From: Halomonas icarae
GTDB taxonomy: Bacteria > Pseudomonadota > Gammaproteobacteria > Pseudomonadales > Halomonadaceae
Length of the DNA stretch: 64,000 bases
NCBI RefSeq assembly: GCF_009901955.1
Contig: NZ_WUTS01000001.1
Location: forward strand, 1,275,666-1,339,665
Direction: 5' to 3'
Shown: positions 8,074-17,811 of the stretch, piece after piece
Layout of the letters: the number at the start of each line of letters is the position of its first letter
Position numbering within the stretch: position 1 is the first letter of the stretch
Translations under genes and position numbers: made by a program
Notes under the pieces: model-generated
Told to the model about the DNA's origin: nothing
Database searches by the model: none
Seen by the model: the letters and a program-made list of their open reading frames with translations, nothing else

Positions 8074-8187
8074 TACCTCCAGGGGGGTAGGAGAGGGTCG
8101 TTGTTAGCTTTATGTTTTTATTGGTTTATTTTTATTGTATAGGTAAGGGCAAGGAGCGCGTCGACGCCCCGGGGGTATTTGGAGGTA
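8074..8187. promoter_or_regulatory. Cluster of NarL-type heptamers upstream of narK
   Basis: TACCTCC (8074-8080) and GGGGGTA (8083-8089) form a 7-2-7 inverted pair. ATAGGTA (8139-8145) is, on the opposite strand, an exact match to the E. coli NarL heptamer consensus TACYYMT. GGGGGTA (8171-8177) and GGAGGTA (8181-8187) repeat in the same direction one helical turn apart. The patch between is strongly A/T-rich (8101-8140), unlike the surrounding DNA. The region lies between narK and the 3' end of narL. Confidence 0.6.
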
Positions 8188-8208
8188 TCCACACAGAGCC
8201 CGCTTCGG

Positions 8209-8874
8209 CTAGCGCTCGATGCCCTCCTGCACGGCCCACACCGCCGCCTCGACCCTCGAGCGCAGGTTGAGCTTCTTGAGCAGGTGCTTGACGTGAACCT
8301 TCACCGTGCCCTCGGTGATCTCCAGCTTGCGGGCGATCATCTTGTTGGAGAGCCCCGCGGCCAGCTCGCGCAGGATCTCGCGTTCCCGCTGGGTCAGGCT
8401 GTGGATATCCGGTGCCGCCGGCTGGCTGCGCTGCTTGCGCAGGGCATCGGCGAGCAGCGATGTCAGGCTCTCGCTGAGCACCATGCGACCCAGTGCCGCC
8501 TGGCGCAGCTGGCGAATCATCTCGTCGGGATCCATGTCCTTGAGCAGGTAGCCGTCGGCGCCCGACTGCAGGGCATTGACCACATCCTCTTCATGGTCCG
8601 AGACCGTGAACATCACCACGCGGCCGGCGAAGCCGTTGCCGCGCAGCCGCCTGAGCGTCTCGATGCCGTCGATTCCCGGCATGTTGAGGTCGAGCAGCAC
8701 CATGTCGGGGTCGAGCTCCTGTGCCAGGCGGATCCCCTCTTCGGGCTCCCCGGCCTCGCCGGCGAGCAGCAGGTCATCCTCAAGTTCCAGCAGCTGGGAG
8801 ACGCCGCGCCGCAGCAGCGGATGATCGTCGATGATCAGGATGGTGGCGGGGTGATCGGTCGTGATGGCGGTCAT
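8209..8874 (-). CDS. narL: NarL, nitrate-responsive response regulator
   Basis: A 221-residue two-component regulator. The N-terminal receiver domain has acidic residues at 16-17 and the phosphoacceptor Asp62 in LLDLNMPG. A linker follows, then a LuxR-type helix-turn-helix at roughly 155-215 ([22 protein letters not shown] and following). NarL is phosphorylated by NarX in response to nitrate and controls nar genes by binding heptamers of the TACYYMT type, which are present at several places in this locus. Its ATG overlaps the narX stop by 4 bases, so sensor and regulator are translationally coupled. Confidence 0.92.
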   Translation of the reverse strand: MTAITTDHPATILIIDDHPLLRRGVSQLLELEDDLLLAGEAGEPEEGIRLAQELDPDMVLLDLNMPGIDGIETLRRLRGNGFAGRVVMFTVSDHEEDVVNALQSGADGYLLKDMDPDEMIRQLRQAALGRMVLSESLTSLLADALRKQRSQPAAPDIHSLTQREREILRELAAGLSNKMIARKLEITEGTVKVHVKHLLKKLNLRSRVEAAVWAVQEGIER

Positions 8875-10805
8875 CCTCGACTCCTGTGGCCATGGGGGAA
8901 ATCGGCCACCTCATCGGCATTCAGGGTGGCGTCGTCTGGGTGGGGGGTCACCTGCTGATGGATCAAGCGGGCGGTCTGGGGCGTGAAGATCAGCTCGACC
9001 CGTGTACCGCCGCCGGGGCGGTTATGCAGGCTCAGGCGGCCGCCCAGGGAGTCGGCGCGGTCGCGCATGATCACCAGCCCGTAGTGCATCGGTGGCGAGC
9101 TGTCGTCGGCCAGGCCGATACCGTCATCCTCGATGACAACGTGTAGCCGGGCCGCCTGGAAGCTGACGGAGACGGCGGTCCAGTGGGCATTGGCATGCTT
9201 GAGCACGTTGGCCAGCGCCTCGCGCACCACCTGTAGTACATGGATCTCCTCATTGGGACTGAGCAGATGGGGCGGTACATCGATCTCCAGGGGGACACTG
9301 AAACCGAGGCGCTCGCCGAACTCCCGTGCCGTCTGACGCAGTGCACTGGCCAGGCCCGGAGCCTCCAGCTTGAGGCGGAAGGTGGTCAGCAGCTCGCGCA
9401 GCTGACGGTAGGCGCTGTCGAGCCCGGTGCGCAGCTCGTCGAACACCGGCGCCTGGCTCTCCCGCGGCATCTCCTTGAGCTGCATGCGCTCCAGGCGCGC
9501 CACCTGCATCTTGAGATAGGAGAGTGACTGGGCCAGGGAGTCATGCAGCTCCCGGGCGATGATGGCGCGCTCGTTCATCAGCGACACCTGCTGCTGCTCC
9601 TCGATTCGACGCTGCAGATAAATCGCATTGGCCAGCTGGTCGGCCAGGGCATTGAGCAGGCGGCGCACGCTGTCGGTGAGGGGCTGGTTTTTGGGGTGCC
9701 ACACCTCCAGGGTGCCGAGCATCAGCTCGCCGACGCTCACCGGCAGCAGCACGCACTCGCCCTGTTCGGTCTGCTCCAGCCTGAGCGGCACGGGATCGAT
9801 CAGGCAGGCGTGGCAGTCGTGATCGCGGCAATACTCCGGGCGGCGCGGCGAATGGGTGGCCAGTATCGGGATCTGGCGATCATCGTAGGGGTCGTTCAGC
9901 GATAGCCGAATCGGACCGACCTCGAGCAGCTGCTCCAGCTCGCGCAGCATGGGCGCGGCGCTGGCGCAGAGGTCGTTGCCACCGCCGTAGAGCGCGCGGC
10001 TGCCATCGTGCATCACCTCCATGGCTCGATTGCTGCGCTCGAGCTCCAGCTGCTTGCGCGAGGCACGTGCCTCCAGCTCGGCGTAGCTGGCACCGAGCTC
10101 CGTCGCCATGCCGTCCAGGGTGCGCCCGAGCAGGGCGAGCTCGTCGTTGCCCGTAAGGTGCGTTCGATAATCGAAGTTGCGTCGAGCGGCCTCGCGGGCG
10201 AGTACCACCAGCTGGCGCAACGGCACCACCAGGTTGTGACGAATATCATAGAGGGCGATCGCCACCACGACCGCGGTCAGTATCAGAAACAGGATCTGCA
10301 GGGCGCTGAGCAGCTGGATCTTCGATTCGCTGTTCCGTTCGAGGAGCCCGACCAGCCGGTCGATGTCCGCCACCAGGCTGTCCAGCGCCTGACGCAGCGG
10401 GTCGACCTGAATTCTTGCCTCGTCGATGGCCTGGCTTACCTGGGGAGCCAGCGCCGTGTGCCAGCTCGCCACGAGCAGCCGGTACTGCTCCCGCAGGGGG
10501 TGGTCCTCGGCCGTGGGCAGCGTGGCGGTCAGTCGGGGGCTGGCCAGGCGGGTCTCCAGGCGTGACATCAGCGCTTCCACTCGCTCACGTTGCGCCGGCT
10601 CGGGGTGCCGTTCATAACGCTGCAGGGCCGCGACGATCTGGTAGGTGTTCATGCGCAGCGAGCCGGCCACGTTGATGGCGGCGGCGTCACCACGGCTGTC
10701 GTTGGCCACCGTCATGGTGACCACGATGCTGATCAGGGCCATGGCACTGATGGCGAGCAGGGAGGCGACGATGCGGGCCACCAGGGAGTGTTGCAGCAGT
10801 TTCAT
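8871..10805 (-). CDS. narX: NarX, nitrate/nitrite sensor histidine kinase
   Basis: A 644-residue membrane sensor. A first transmembrane helix (about residues 9-33) is followed by a periplasmic nitrate-binding P-box ([14 protein letters not shown]). A second helix and a HAMP region come next, then a central domain with a Cys cluster (CRDHDCHAC). The HisKA_3 phosphoacceptor motif is [13 protein letters not shown], and a HATPase domain with KHANA and GIGL motifs ends the protein. The start at 10805 (GGAG 4 bases upstream) gives the expected short cytoplasmic N-terminus; an in-frame start 12 codons further upstream lacks support. It forms an operon with narL. Confidence 0.92.
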   Translation of the reverse strand: MKLLQHSLVARIVASLLAISAMALISIVVTMTVANDSRGDAAAINVAGSLRMNTYQIVAALQRYERHPEPAQRERVEALMSRLETRLASPRLTATLPTAEDHPLREQYRLLVASWHTALAPQVSQAIDEARIQVDPLRQALDSLVADIDRLVGLLERNSESKIQLLSALQILFLILTAVVVAIALYDIRHNLVVPLRQLVVLAREAARRNFDYRTHLTGNDELALLGRTLDGMATELGASYAELEARASRKQLELERSNRAMEVMHDGSRALYGGGNDLCASAAPMLRELEQLLEVGPIRLSLNDPYDDRQIPILATHSPRRPEYCRDHDCHACLIDPVPLRLEQTEQGECVLLPVSVGELMLGTLEVWHPKNQPLTDSVRRLLNALADQLANAIYLQRRIEEQQQVSLMNERAIIARELHDSLAQSLSYLKMQVARLERMQLKEMPRESQAPVFDELRTGLDSAYRQLRELLTTFRLKLEAPGLASALRQTAREFGERLGFSVPLEIDVPPHLLSPNEEIHVLQVVREALANVLKHANAHWTAVSVSFQAARLHVVIEDDGIGLADDSSPPMHYGLVIMRDRADSLGGRLSLHNRPGGGTRVELIFTPQTARLIHQQVTPHPDDATLNADEVADFPHGHRSRG

Positions 10806-10860
10806 AGTCTCCACAAGCCGTCGGGGAGTGGCGCATTGCATGGGGCTGGCTCGAGTCTAC

Positions 10861-10890
10861 TACACCCAAGGGGGTAGGGCAGGTACCTCC
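10861..10890. promoter_or_regulatory. NarL-type 7-2-7 site between narX and the third NarK-like gene
   Basis: TACACCC (10861-10867), two bases, then GGGGGTA (10870-10876) form an inverted heptamer pair with the 7-2-7 spacing known for NarL/NarP. A further heptamer TACCTCC sits at 10884-10890. The site lies about 60 bp upstream of narX on one side and 85-100 bp upstream of the transporter start on the other, so it could control either or both. Confidence 0.6.
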
Positions 10891-10960
10891 ACTGCCCCTT
10901 TGACCCCGGGGGCGGCTCTACACAGACTTTGACCACACTCCACCGCTCCCTGGCCTTGCG

Positions 10961-12238
10961 ATGCCCCACGTCTCCGAACGCGATGCCGTCGTCGGCTACC
11001 GCCCCCTGGTGGTGGTCCTGCTGTCGCCGCTGGCCTTTGCGCTGGTGTTCGCCAGCTGGACCATCTTTGCGGTGCTGGGGCTGGAGCTGCGCGCCATGCT
11101 GAGACTGGGCGAGCTCGGCTTCGCGCTCATGCTGGCCACCCCCATGCTGACCGGGGCGCTCGCGGCGCTCCCCATGGCCGCCCTTGCCCGGCGCCACGGT
11201 GGGCGGCGAGTGATGATCGCCTGCCTGCTGCTGATCTGTCCCTTCCTGTGGGCGGTGGCCCACTCCAGCACCTATCTGCACTTTCTGCTCGCCGGCGGCG
11301 GACTGGGGCTGGGGGCCGGCTCGCTGGCGGCGGGGCTGGTCTATGTGGCCGAGCTGTCACCGCGGCGGCATGCCGGTCTGGCGCTGGGGCTCTATGGTGC
11401 CGGGATGGTGGGGGCCGGGCTTAGCTACCTGCTGCTGCCGCTGATCAGCCAGGCCTATGGCTGGCGCAGTGCCCCTCTGCTCTATCTGCTGCCGGTGCTG
11501 GCGGTGGCGGCGCTGTTGTGGCTGTTCGCCGATGACCCGGATCCCCCGGCCGCTTCGGGCGAGATCGACGATGACGACATGACGAGAGGAGAGCGGCCGG
11601 GCTGGCTCGAGGCCCTGCGACACTGGCGCCCCTGGCGACTGGCGGTGGTCTACAGCTTCTTCTATGGCGCCTTCGTGGCGCTGTCGCTGTGGCTGCCGGG
11701 CTACCTCGGTGACCAGTATGGCCTGGAGTTGCGAAGTGCCGCGCTGCTGGCACTGCCTTTCCCGCTGGCGGTGGGGCTGGGGCAGGTGGCTGGCGGCGCC
11801 TGGGGGGACGCCCACGACTTTCGCGCCCTGCGCTGGTGGGTCAGCGCCTGCGTGCTGGTCTGCCTGTTCCTGCTCTCCTACCCCCCCTTCACCATGCAGA
11901 TCGAGGGGGTGGGCCGGGTGCTGACGCTGCACTATGCCGCGCCACTGTGGGGCTTTCTGACGCTGCTGGTGACCATGGGGCTGATCATGGGGGTGGGACA
12001 GGGCAGCCTGATGCGCATGATTCACCGCGACCACGGCAGTCAGCTGGCGCTGGTGGGTGGGCTGGCACTGACCCTGGGCGGCCTGTTTGGCGCTCTGCTA
12101 CCGCTGATGTTCGCCCTGGGCAATCACTGGCTAGGCATCCGCACCGCGGGGTTCATGTTTCTCTACGCGTCGCTGGTGGTGTGCATGCTGGTGATGCTCT
12201 GGGATCACGTCAACGGCGCGGGGCGAAAAGGGGCCTGA
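10961..12238 (+). CDS. NarK-like major facilitator transporter with degenerate signature
   Basis: A 425-residue protein with 12 predicted transmembrane helices, placed between narX and narG where nitrate/nitrite porters are common. The region corresponding to the nitrate signature reads GLYGAGMVGAGLS, with Met where the neighbouring NarK has Asn. The second-half signature region reads GVGQGSLMRMI. It is clearly related to NarK, but altered at substrate-path positions, so it may export nitrite or carry another anion. The ATG start has no strong ribosome binding site, so the start is uncertain by some codons. It probably shares the NarL-type site upstream. Confidence 0.78.
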   Translation: MPHVSERDAVVGYRPLVVVLLSPLAFALVFASWTIFAVLGLELRAMLRLGELGFALMLATPMLTGALAALPMAALARRHGGRRVMIACLLLICPFLWAVAHSSTYLHFLLAGGGLGLGAGSLAAGLVYVAELSPRRHAGLALGLYGAGMVGAGLSYLLLPLISQAYGWRSAPLLYLLPVLAVAALLWLFADDPDPPAASGEIDDDDMTRGERPGWLEALRHWRPWRLAVVYSFFYGAFVALSLWLPGYLGDQYGLELRSAALLALPFPLAVGLGQVAGGAWGDAHDFRALRWWVSACVLVCLFLLSYPPFTMQIEGVGRVLTLHYAAPLWGFLTLLVTMGLIMGVGQGSLMRMIHRDHGSQLALVGGLALTLGGLFGALLPLMFALGNHWLGIRTAGFMFLYASLVVCMLVMLWDHVNGAGRKGA

Positions 12239-12260
12239 TAAAGGGGCCTGATAAAGGCGA

Positions 12261-12319
12261 TACCTCGCCCATGATGGGCCTCTATCTCCTTGGTGGTACA
12301 GAGGCGGTATATGGAGGTA
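12261..12319. promoter_or_regulatory. Array of NarL-type heptamers upstream of narG
   Basis: TACCTCG (12261-12267), GGTGGTA (12292-12298), GGCGGTA (12303-12309) and GGAGGTA (12313-12319) occur within 59 bp. The last three share orientation and are spaced about one helical turn apart. They lie 142-200 bp upstream of the narG start. I see no Fnr box in the 222-bp gap. Confidence 0.55.
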
Positions 12320-12460
12320 ACCGGGCAGTAATCGTCGCGCCGATCACCCAGAATTGCCTGCATGTCACCGGCCTGGTCCACGCATGATGCGCACTCGATC
12401 CAGGCTGACCGAGTGGCCCCGCGAGGTCACACCTCTTTTTCAGGAGCCTGGAGAGCGACC

Positions 12461-15400
12461 ATGAGTCACTTCATCGATCGGCTGAACTTCTTCCGCAAGG
12501 CCCGCGAGCCCTTTGCCAATGATCACGGCGAGCTGCGCGACGAGTCCCGCGGCTGGGAGAACGGCTACCGGCAGCGCTGGCAGCATGACAAGATCGTGCG
12601 CTCTACCCATGGGGTGAACTGCACTGGATCCTGCAGCTGGAAGATCTACGTCAAGAATGGCCTGGTCACCTGGGAGACCCAGCAGACCGACTATCCGCGC
12701 ACCCGGCCCGACCTGCCCAACCACGAGCCGCGGGGTTGTCCGCGCGGTGCCAGCTACTCCTGGTACATGTACAGTGCCAACCGTCTCAAGTATCCGCTGA
12801 TCCGCAAGCCGCTGCTCAAGCTGTGGCGCCAGGCGCTGAACGAGAAGAGGGACCCGGTCGAGGCGTGGGCCTCCATCGTCGAGGACCCGGCCAAGGCCAA
12901 GCAGTACAAGCGTGCCCGCGGCATGGGCGGCTTCGTGCGCGCCGACTGGAACGAGCTTAACCAGCTGATCGGCGCCTCCAACGTCTATACCACCAAGCAG
13001 TACGGGCCGGACCGCATCATCGGCTTCTCGCCGATTCCCGCCATGTCCATGGTCAGCTACGCCTCCGGTGCCCGCTATCTGTCGCTGATCGGCGGCGTCT
13101 GCCTGTCGTTCTACGACTGGTACTGCGACCTGCCCCCGGCCAGCCCCCAGACCTGGGGCGAGCAGACCGACGTGCCCGAGTCCGCCGACTGGTACAACTC
13201 CGGCTACATCATCGCCTGGGGCTCCAACGTGCCGCAGACGCGGACCCCGGACGCCCACTTCTTCACCGAGGTGCGCTACAAGGGTACCAAGACCGTCTCG
13301 ATCACCCCGGACTACGCCGAGGTCTCCAAGCTCACCGACGAGTGGCTCTCCGCCAAGCAGGGCACCGATGCCGCCCTGGCCATGGCCATGGGTCACGTCA
13401 TCCTCAAGGAGTTCCACCTCGAGAAGAGCAGCAGCTACTTCACCGACTATGTGCGGCGCTATACCGACATGCCGTTCCTGGTCGAGCTCGAGGCTCGCGA
13501 GGACGGCAGCTATGCGCCGGGACGCCAGATGCGCGCCAGCGACTTCGAGGCGAGCCTGGGCCAGGGCAACAACCCCGAGTGGAAGACCGTGGCGTGGGAT
13601 GAGACCCGCGATCAGCTGGTGGTCCCGCGTGGCTCCATCGGTTTCCGTTGGGGTGAAAATAGCGGCGAGACCGGCGACGAGGTGGGCAAGTGGAACCTCG
13701 AGCCGCTGGACGCCGAAGGCACCGAGATCAAGCCGCTGCTGACCCTGGCCGACAGGCATGACGAGGTGGCGAAGGTCGCCTTCCCCTACTTCGGCGGCAT
13801 CGCTCACGAACACTTCGATCACGTCAAGAGCGGCGGCGCCAGCGAGGAGCTGCTGTTCCACAGCCTGCCGGTCAAGCGTATCAAGAAGGCCGACGGCTCC
13901 GAGGCGCTGGCGGTCACGGTGTTCGACCTGATGTGCGCCAACTACGGCATCGACCGCGGGTTTGGCGAGGATGACGGTGCCACCTCCCTGGACGAGGTGA
14001 AGCCCTACACCCCGGCCTGGCAGGAGAAGATCACCGGCGTGCCCGCCGAGCAGGCCACCCGTATCGCCCGTGAGTTCGCCGAGAATGCCGACAAGACCCA
14101 GGGTCGCAGCATGATCATCGTCGGTGCCGGCATGAACCACTGGTACCACATGGACATGAACTACCGTGGTCTGATCAATATGCTGGTCATGTGTGGCTGC
14201 ATCGGGCAGAGCGGCGGCGGCTGGTCCCACTATGTCGGGCAGGAGAAGCTGCGCCCGCAGACCGGCTGGACCCCGCTGGCCTTCGGCCTCGACTGGCAGC
14301 GTCCGCCGCGGCACATGAACGGCACCTCCTTCTTCTACAACCACTCCTCCCAGTGGCGCTACGAGAAGCTCGAGATCAAGGAGATCCTGTCGCCGCTGGC
14401 CAAGGCCGAGGACTACCCAGGCAGCCTGATCGACTTCAACGTTCGCGCCGAGCGCATGGGCTGGCTGCCTTCCGCGCCTCAGCTGGGCACCAACCCGCTG
14501 CGCCTGGCCGCGGCCGCCGAGGCCGCCGGCATGTCCACCCAGGACTACGCCGTCCAGCAGCTCAAGGAGGGCAAGCTCGCCTTCGCCGCGGAGGATCCGG
14601 ACAACCCCCAGAACTTCCCGCGCAACATGTTCATCTGGCGTTCCAACCTGCTGGGCAGCTCCGGAAAGGGCCATGAGTACATGCTCAAGTACCTGCTGGG
14701 TACCCGTCACGGTATCCAGGGCAAGGACCTGGGCGACTTCGGCGGCCAGAAGCCGGAAGAGGTCAAGTGGCATGACGATGCCCCCGAGGGCAAGGTCGAC
14801 CTGCTGGTGACCCTGGACTTCCGCATGTCCACCACCTGCCTCTACTCGGACGTCGTGCTGCCTACGGCGACCTGGTACGAGAAGGACGACCTCAACACCT
14901 CCGACATGCACCCCTTCATCCACCCGCTGACCGCGGCCACCGACCCGGCGTGGGAGTCGCGCAGCGACTGGGAGATCTTCAAGGGGATCGCCAAGTCATT
15001 CTCCGAGGCCGCCGAGGGGCATCTGGGCGAGGAGACCGACCTGGTCACCCTGCCGCATCAGCACGACTCCCCGGCCGAGCTGGCTCAGGTCGATGTGAAG
15101 GACTGGAAGAAGGGCGAGTGCGAGCCCATTCCCGGCAAGACCATGCCGGCGCTGATCGAGGTCAAGCGTAACTACCCCGAGACCTATGAGCGCTTCACCT
15201 CCATCGGCCCGCTGCTCGAGAGCATCGGCAACGGCGGCAAGGGCATCAGCTGGAAGACCGAGTCCGAGGTGGACCTGCTCGGCAAGCTCAACCACCGCAA
15301 GACCGAGGGGCCGCACAAGGGGCGTCCGCGTCTCGACAGTGCCGTCGATGCCGCCGAGATGATCCTGACCCTGGCGCCGGAGACCAATGGCCAGGTGGCG

Positions 15401-16255
15401 GTGAAGGCCTGGGATGCGCTCTCCAAGATCACCGGGCGGGATCATACCCACCTGGCGCTGCCCAAGGAGGACGAGAAGATCCGCTTCCGCGACATCGTCG
15501 CCCAACCGCGCAAGATCATCTCCAGCCCCACCTGGTCCGGCCTCGAGGACGAGCATGTCTCCTACAACGCCGGTTATACCAACGTGCATGAGCTGATCCC
15601 GTGGCGCACGGTGAGTGGTCGCCAGCAGTTCTACCAGGATCACCCCTGGATGCGCGCCTTCGGCGAGAGCCTGCTGGTCTATCGTCCGCCCATCGATACC
15701 AAGGCGGCGGTAAGCGTGGCCGAGCACGGTTTTGCAGAAAACAAGGACAACGGCAACCCGGAGATCGCGCTGAACTGGATCACCCCGCACCAGAAGTGGG
15801 GCATCCACTCCACCTACAGCGACAACCTGCTGATGCAGACCCTGTCGCGGGGCGGTCCGATCGTCTGGATGTCCGAGGACGATGCGAAATCCATCGGCGT
15901 CGAGGACAACGACTGGATCGAGCTCTACAACGCCAACGGCGCCATCGCGGCCCGGGCGGTGGTCAGTCAGCGGGTCAAGAACGGCATGGCGATGATGTAT
16001 CACGCTCAGGAGCGGATCCTGAACATGCCGGGCTCCGAGATGACCGGCACCCGTGGCGGCATCCACAACTCGGTGACGCGTGTGTGTCCCAAGCCGACCC
16101 ATATGATCGGTGGCTACGCGCAGCTCTCCTACAGCTTCAACTACTACGGCACCGTCGGTTCCAACCGCGATGAGTTCGTTATCGTGCGCAAGATGAAGAA
16201 GATCGACTGGCTGGACGGTGAAGGCAATGATTACGAGCAGGAGGCCGTGAAATGA
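12461..16255 (+). CDS. narG: Respiratory nitrate reductase alpha subunit (molybdopterin, FS0)
   Basis: A 1264-residue catalytic subunit of membrane-bound nitrate reductase, facing the cytoplasm, which reduces nitrate to nitrite with Mo-bisMGD. The FS0 cluster ligands are visible as His50, Cys54, Cys58 and Cys93, the characteristic His-Cys3 pattern of NarG. Start: the ATG at 12461 follows GGAG and aligns these ligands one residue from the E. coli numbering; an in-frame ATG 33 codons upstream would add an unlikely leader. It overlaps narH by 4 bases and heads narGHJI. Expected control is by NarL and an Fnr/Dnr-type regulator. Confidence 0.97.
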   Translation: MSHFIDRLNFFRKAREPFANDHGELRDESRGWENGYRQRWQHDKIVRSTHGVNCTGSCSWKIYVKNGLVTWETQQTDYPRTRPDLPNHEPRGCPRGASYSWYMYSANRLKYPLIRKPLLKLWRQALNEKRDPVEAWASIVEDPAKAKQYKRARGMGGFVRADWNELNQLIGASNVYTTKQYGPDRIIGFSPIPAMSMVSYASGARYLSLIGGVCLSFYDWYCDLPPASPQTWGEQTDVPESADWYNSGYIIAWGSNVPQTRTPDAHFFTEVRYKGTKTVSITPDYAEVSKLTDEWLSAKQGTDAALAMAMGHVILKEFHLEKSSSYFTDYVRRYTDMPFLVELEAREDGSYAPGRQMRASDFEASLGQGNNPEWKTVAWDETRDQLVVPRGSIGFRWGENSGETGDEVGKWNLEPLDAEGTEIKPLLTLADRHDEVAKVAFPYFGGIAHEHFDHVKSGGASEELLFHSLPVKRIKKADGSEALAVTVFDLMCANYGIDRGFGEDDGATSLDEVKPYTPAWQEKITGVPAEQATRIAREFAENADKTQGRSMIIVGAGMNHWYHMDMNYRGLINMLVMCGCIGQSGGGWSHYVGQEKLRPQTGWTPLAFGLDWQRPPRHMNGTSFFYNHSSQWRYEKLEIKEILSPLAKAEDYPGSLIDFNVRAERMGWLPSAPQLGTNPLRLAAAAEAAGMSTQDYAVQQLKEGKLAFAAEDPDNPQNFPRNMFIWRSNLLGSSGKGHEYMLKYLLGTRHGIQGKDLGDFGGQKPEEVKWHDDAPEGKVDLLVTLDFRMSTTCLYSDVVLPTATWYEKDDLNTSDMHPFIHPLTAATDPAWESRSDWEIFKGIAKSFSEAAEGHLGEETDLVTLPHQHDSPAELAQVDVKDWKKGECEPIPGKTMPALIEVKRNYPETYERFTSIGPLLESIGNGGKGISWKTESEVDLLGKLNHRKTEGPHKGRPRLDSAVDAAEMILTLAPETNGQVAVKAWDALSKITGRDHTHLALPKEDEKIRFRDIVAQPRKIISSPTWSGLEDEHVSYNAGYTNVHELIPWRTVSGRQQFYQDHPWMRAFGESLLVYRPPIDTKAAVSVAEHGFAENKDNGNPEIALNWITPHQKWGIHSTYSDNLLMQTLSRGGPIVWMSEDDAKSIGVEDNDWIELYNANGAIAARAVVSQRVKNGMAMMYHAQERILNMPGSEMTGTRGGIHNSVTRVCPKPTHMIGGYAQLSYSFNYYGTVGSNRDEFVIVRKMKKIDWLDGEGNDYEQEAVK

Positions 16256-17811
16256 AGATTCGTTCCCAGGTAGGCATGGTCCTCAACCTCGACAAGTGCA
16301 TCGGCTGCCACACCTGCTCGGTGACCTGCAAGAACGTCTGGACCAGTCGTGAGGGAGTGGAGTACGCCTGGTTCAACAACGTCGAGACCAAGCCCGGCAT
16401 CGGTTATCCCAAGGAGTGGGAGAACCAGGGCAAGTGGAAGGGCGGCTGGATGCGCCGCAAGGACGGCAAGATCGAGCCGCGCATCGGCGGCAAGTGGCGG
16501 GTGCTGGCGAATATCTTCGCCAACCCCGACCTGCCGGAGATCGACGACTACTATGAGCCGTTCACCTTCGACTACGAGCATCTGCACACCGCCAAGCAGG
16601 GGGAGCACCAGCCCACCGCGCGGCCGCGCTCGCTGATCTCCGGCCAGCGCATGAACAAGATCGAGTGGGGTCCCAACTGGGAGGAGATACTGGGCACCGA
16701 GTTCGCCAAGCGGCGCAAGGACATGAACTTCGAGAAGGTGCAGGCCGATATCTACGGCCAGTTCGAGAACACCTTCATGATGTATCTGCCGCGCCTGTGC
16801 GAGCACTGCCTGAACCCGACCTGCGTGGCGAGCTGCCCCTCCGGTGCCATCTACAAGCGCGAGGAGGACGGCATCGTCCTGATCGACCAGGACAAGTGCC
16901 GCGGCTGGCGGATGTGCATCTCCGGCTGCCCCTACAAGAAGATCTACTACAACTGGAAGACCGGCAAGTCCGAGAAGTGCATCTTCTGCTACCCACGCAT
17001 CGAGGCCGGCCAGCCGACGGTCTGCTCCGAGACCTGTGTGGGCCGCATTCGCTACCTCGGTGTGCTGCTCTACGATGCCGACCGCATCGAGGAGGTCGCC
17101 AGTTCACCGGACGTGCGCGATCTCTACCACCGTCAGTGCGAGATTTTCCTGGATCCCAATGATCCGGAAGTGATCGCCCAGGCGAAGAAGGATGGCATCA
17201 CCGATAACGTGATCAAGGCCGCCCAGGCCTCGCCCGTCTACAAGATGGCCATGGACTGGGGGCTGGCGCTGCCGCTGCACCCCGAGTATCGCACCCTGCC
17301 GATGGTCTGGTATGTGCCGCCGCTGTCGCCGATCCAGTCCGCCGCCGAGGCCGGCAAGGTCGAGTTCGACGGCGTGATGCCCAGGATCGAGTCGCTGCGC
17401 ATTCCGGTGAAGTACCTGGCCAACATGCTGACCGCCGGTGAGGAGGAGCCCGTGGTGCTGGCGCTCAAGCGCCTCATGGCCATGCGCCTCTATATGCGCG
17501 GCAAGCATGTGGAAGGCCAGGCCAACACCGAGGTGCTGGAGGGCGTCGGCCTGACCGAGCAGCAGGTGGAAGAGATGTACCGCTACCTGGCCATCGCCAA
17601 CTACGAGGATCGCTTCGTGATCCCCACCAGTCATCGCGAGATGGCGACCGAGGCGTTCCCGGAGCGCGGTGGCTGCGGCTTCAGCTTCGGCGATGGCTGC
17701 CACGGCGACAGCAGCGAGAGCCTGTTTGGCGGACGCAAGACCACCGCGACCCTGGTCCAGCCGGTGACCTTCGACCCGCAGGCACAGAGTGAGGAGACCC
17801 GTCATGGCTGA
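16252..17811 (+). CDS. narH: Respiratory nitrate reductase beta subunit (iron-sulfur)
   Basis: A 519-residue electron-transfer subunit. Four cysteine groups for one [3Fe-4S] and three [4Fe-4S] clusters are visible. The first is CIGCHTCSVTCKNVW near residue 16. A central pair follows (CEHCLNPTCVASCP, then CRGWRMCISGCPYKK, where a Trp replaces the second Cys as expected for the [3Fe-4S] cluster). The last is CIFCYPRIEAGQPTVCSETC. It passes electrons from NarI haem to NarG. Overlaps with narG (4 bases) and narJ (8 bases) indicate one coupled operon. Confidence 0.97.
   Translation: MKIRSQVGMVLNLDKCIGCHTCSVTCKNVWTSREGVEYAWFNNVETKPGIGYPKEWENQGKWKGGWMRRKDGKIEPRIGGKWRVLANIFANPDLPEIDDYYEPFTFDYEHLHTAKQGEHQPTARPRSLISGQRMNKIEWGPNWEEILGTEFAKRRKDMNFEKVQADIYGQFENTFMMYLPRLCEHCLNPTCVASCPSGAIYKREEDGIVLIDQDKCRGWRMCISGCPYKKIYYNWKTGKSEKCIFCYPRIEAGQPTVCSETCVGRIRYLGVLLYDADRIEEVASSPDVRDLYHRQCEIFLDPNDPEVIAQAKKDGITDNVIKAAQASPVYKMAMDWGLALPLHPEYRTLPMVWYVPPLSPIQSAAEAGKVEFDGVMPRIESLRIPVKYLANMLTAGEEEPVVLALKRLMAMRLYMRGKHVEGQANTEVLEGVGLTEQQVEEMYRYLAIANYEDRFVIPTSHREMATEAFPERGGCGFSFGDGCHGDSSESLFGGRKTTATLVQPVTFDPQAQSEETRHG

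Noticed and set aside
12440..14923. 827-codon open frame on the minus strand opposite narG
   Set aside because: It is a mirror of strongly GC3-biased codons in narG, with low-complexity His/Gly/Leu-rich translation and no domain; narG itself is unambiguous.
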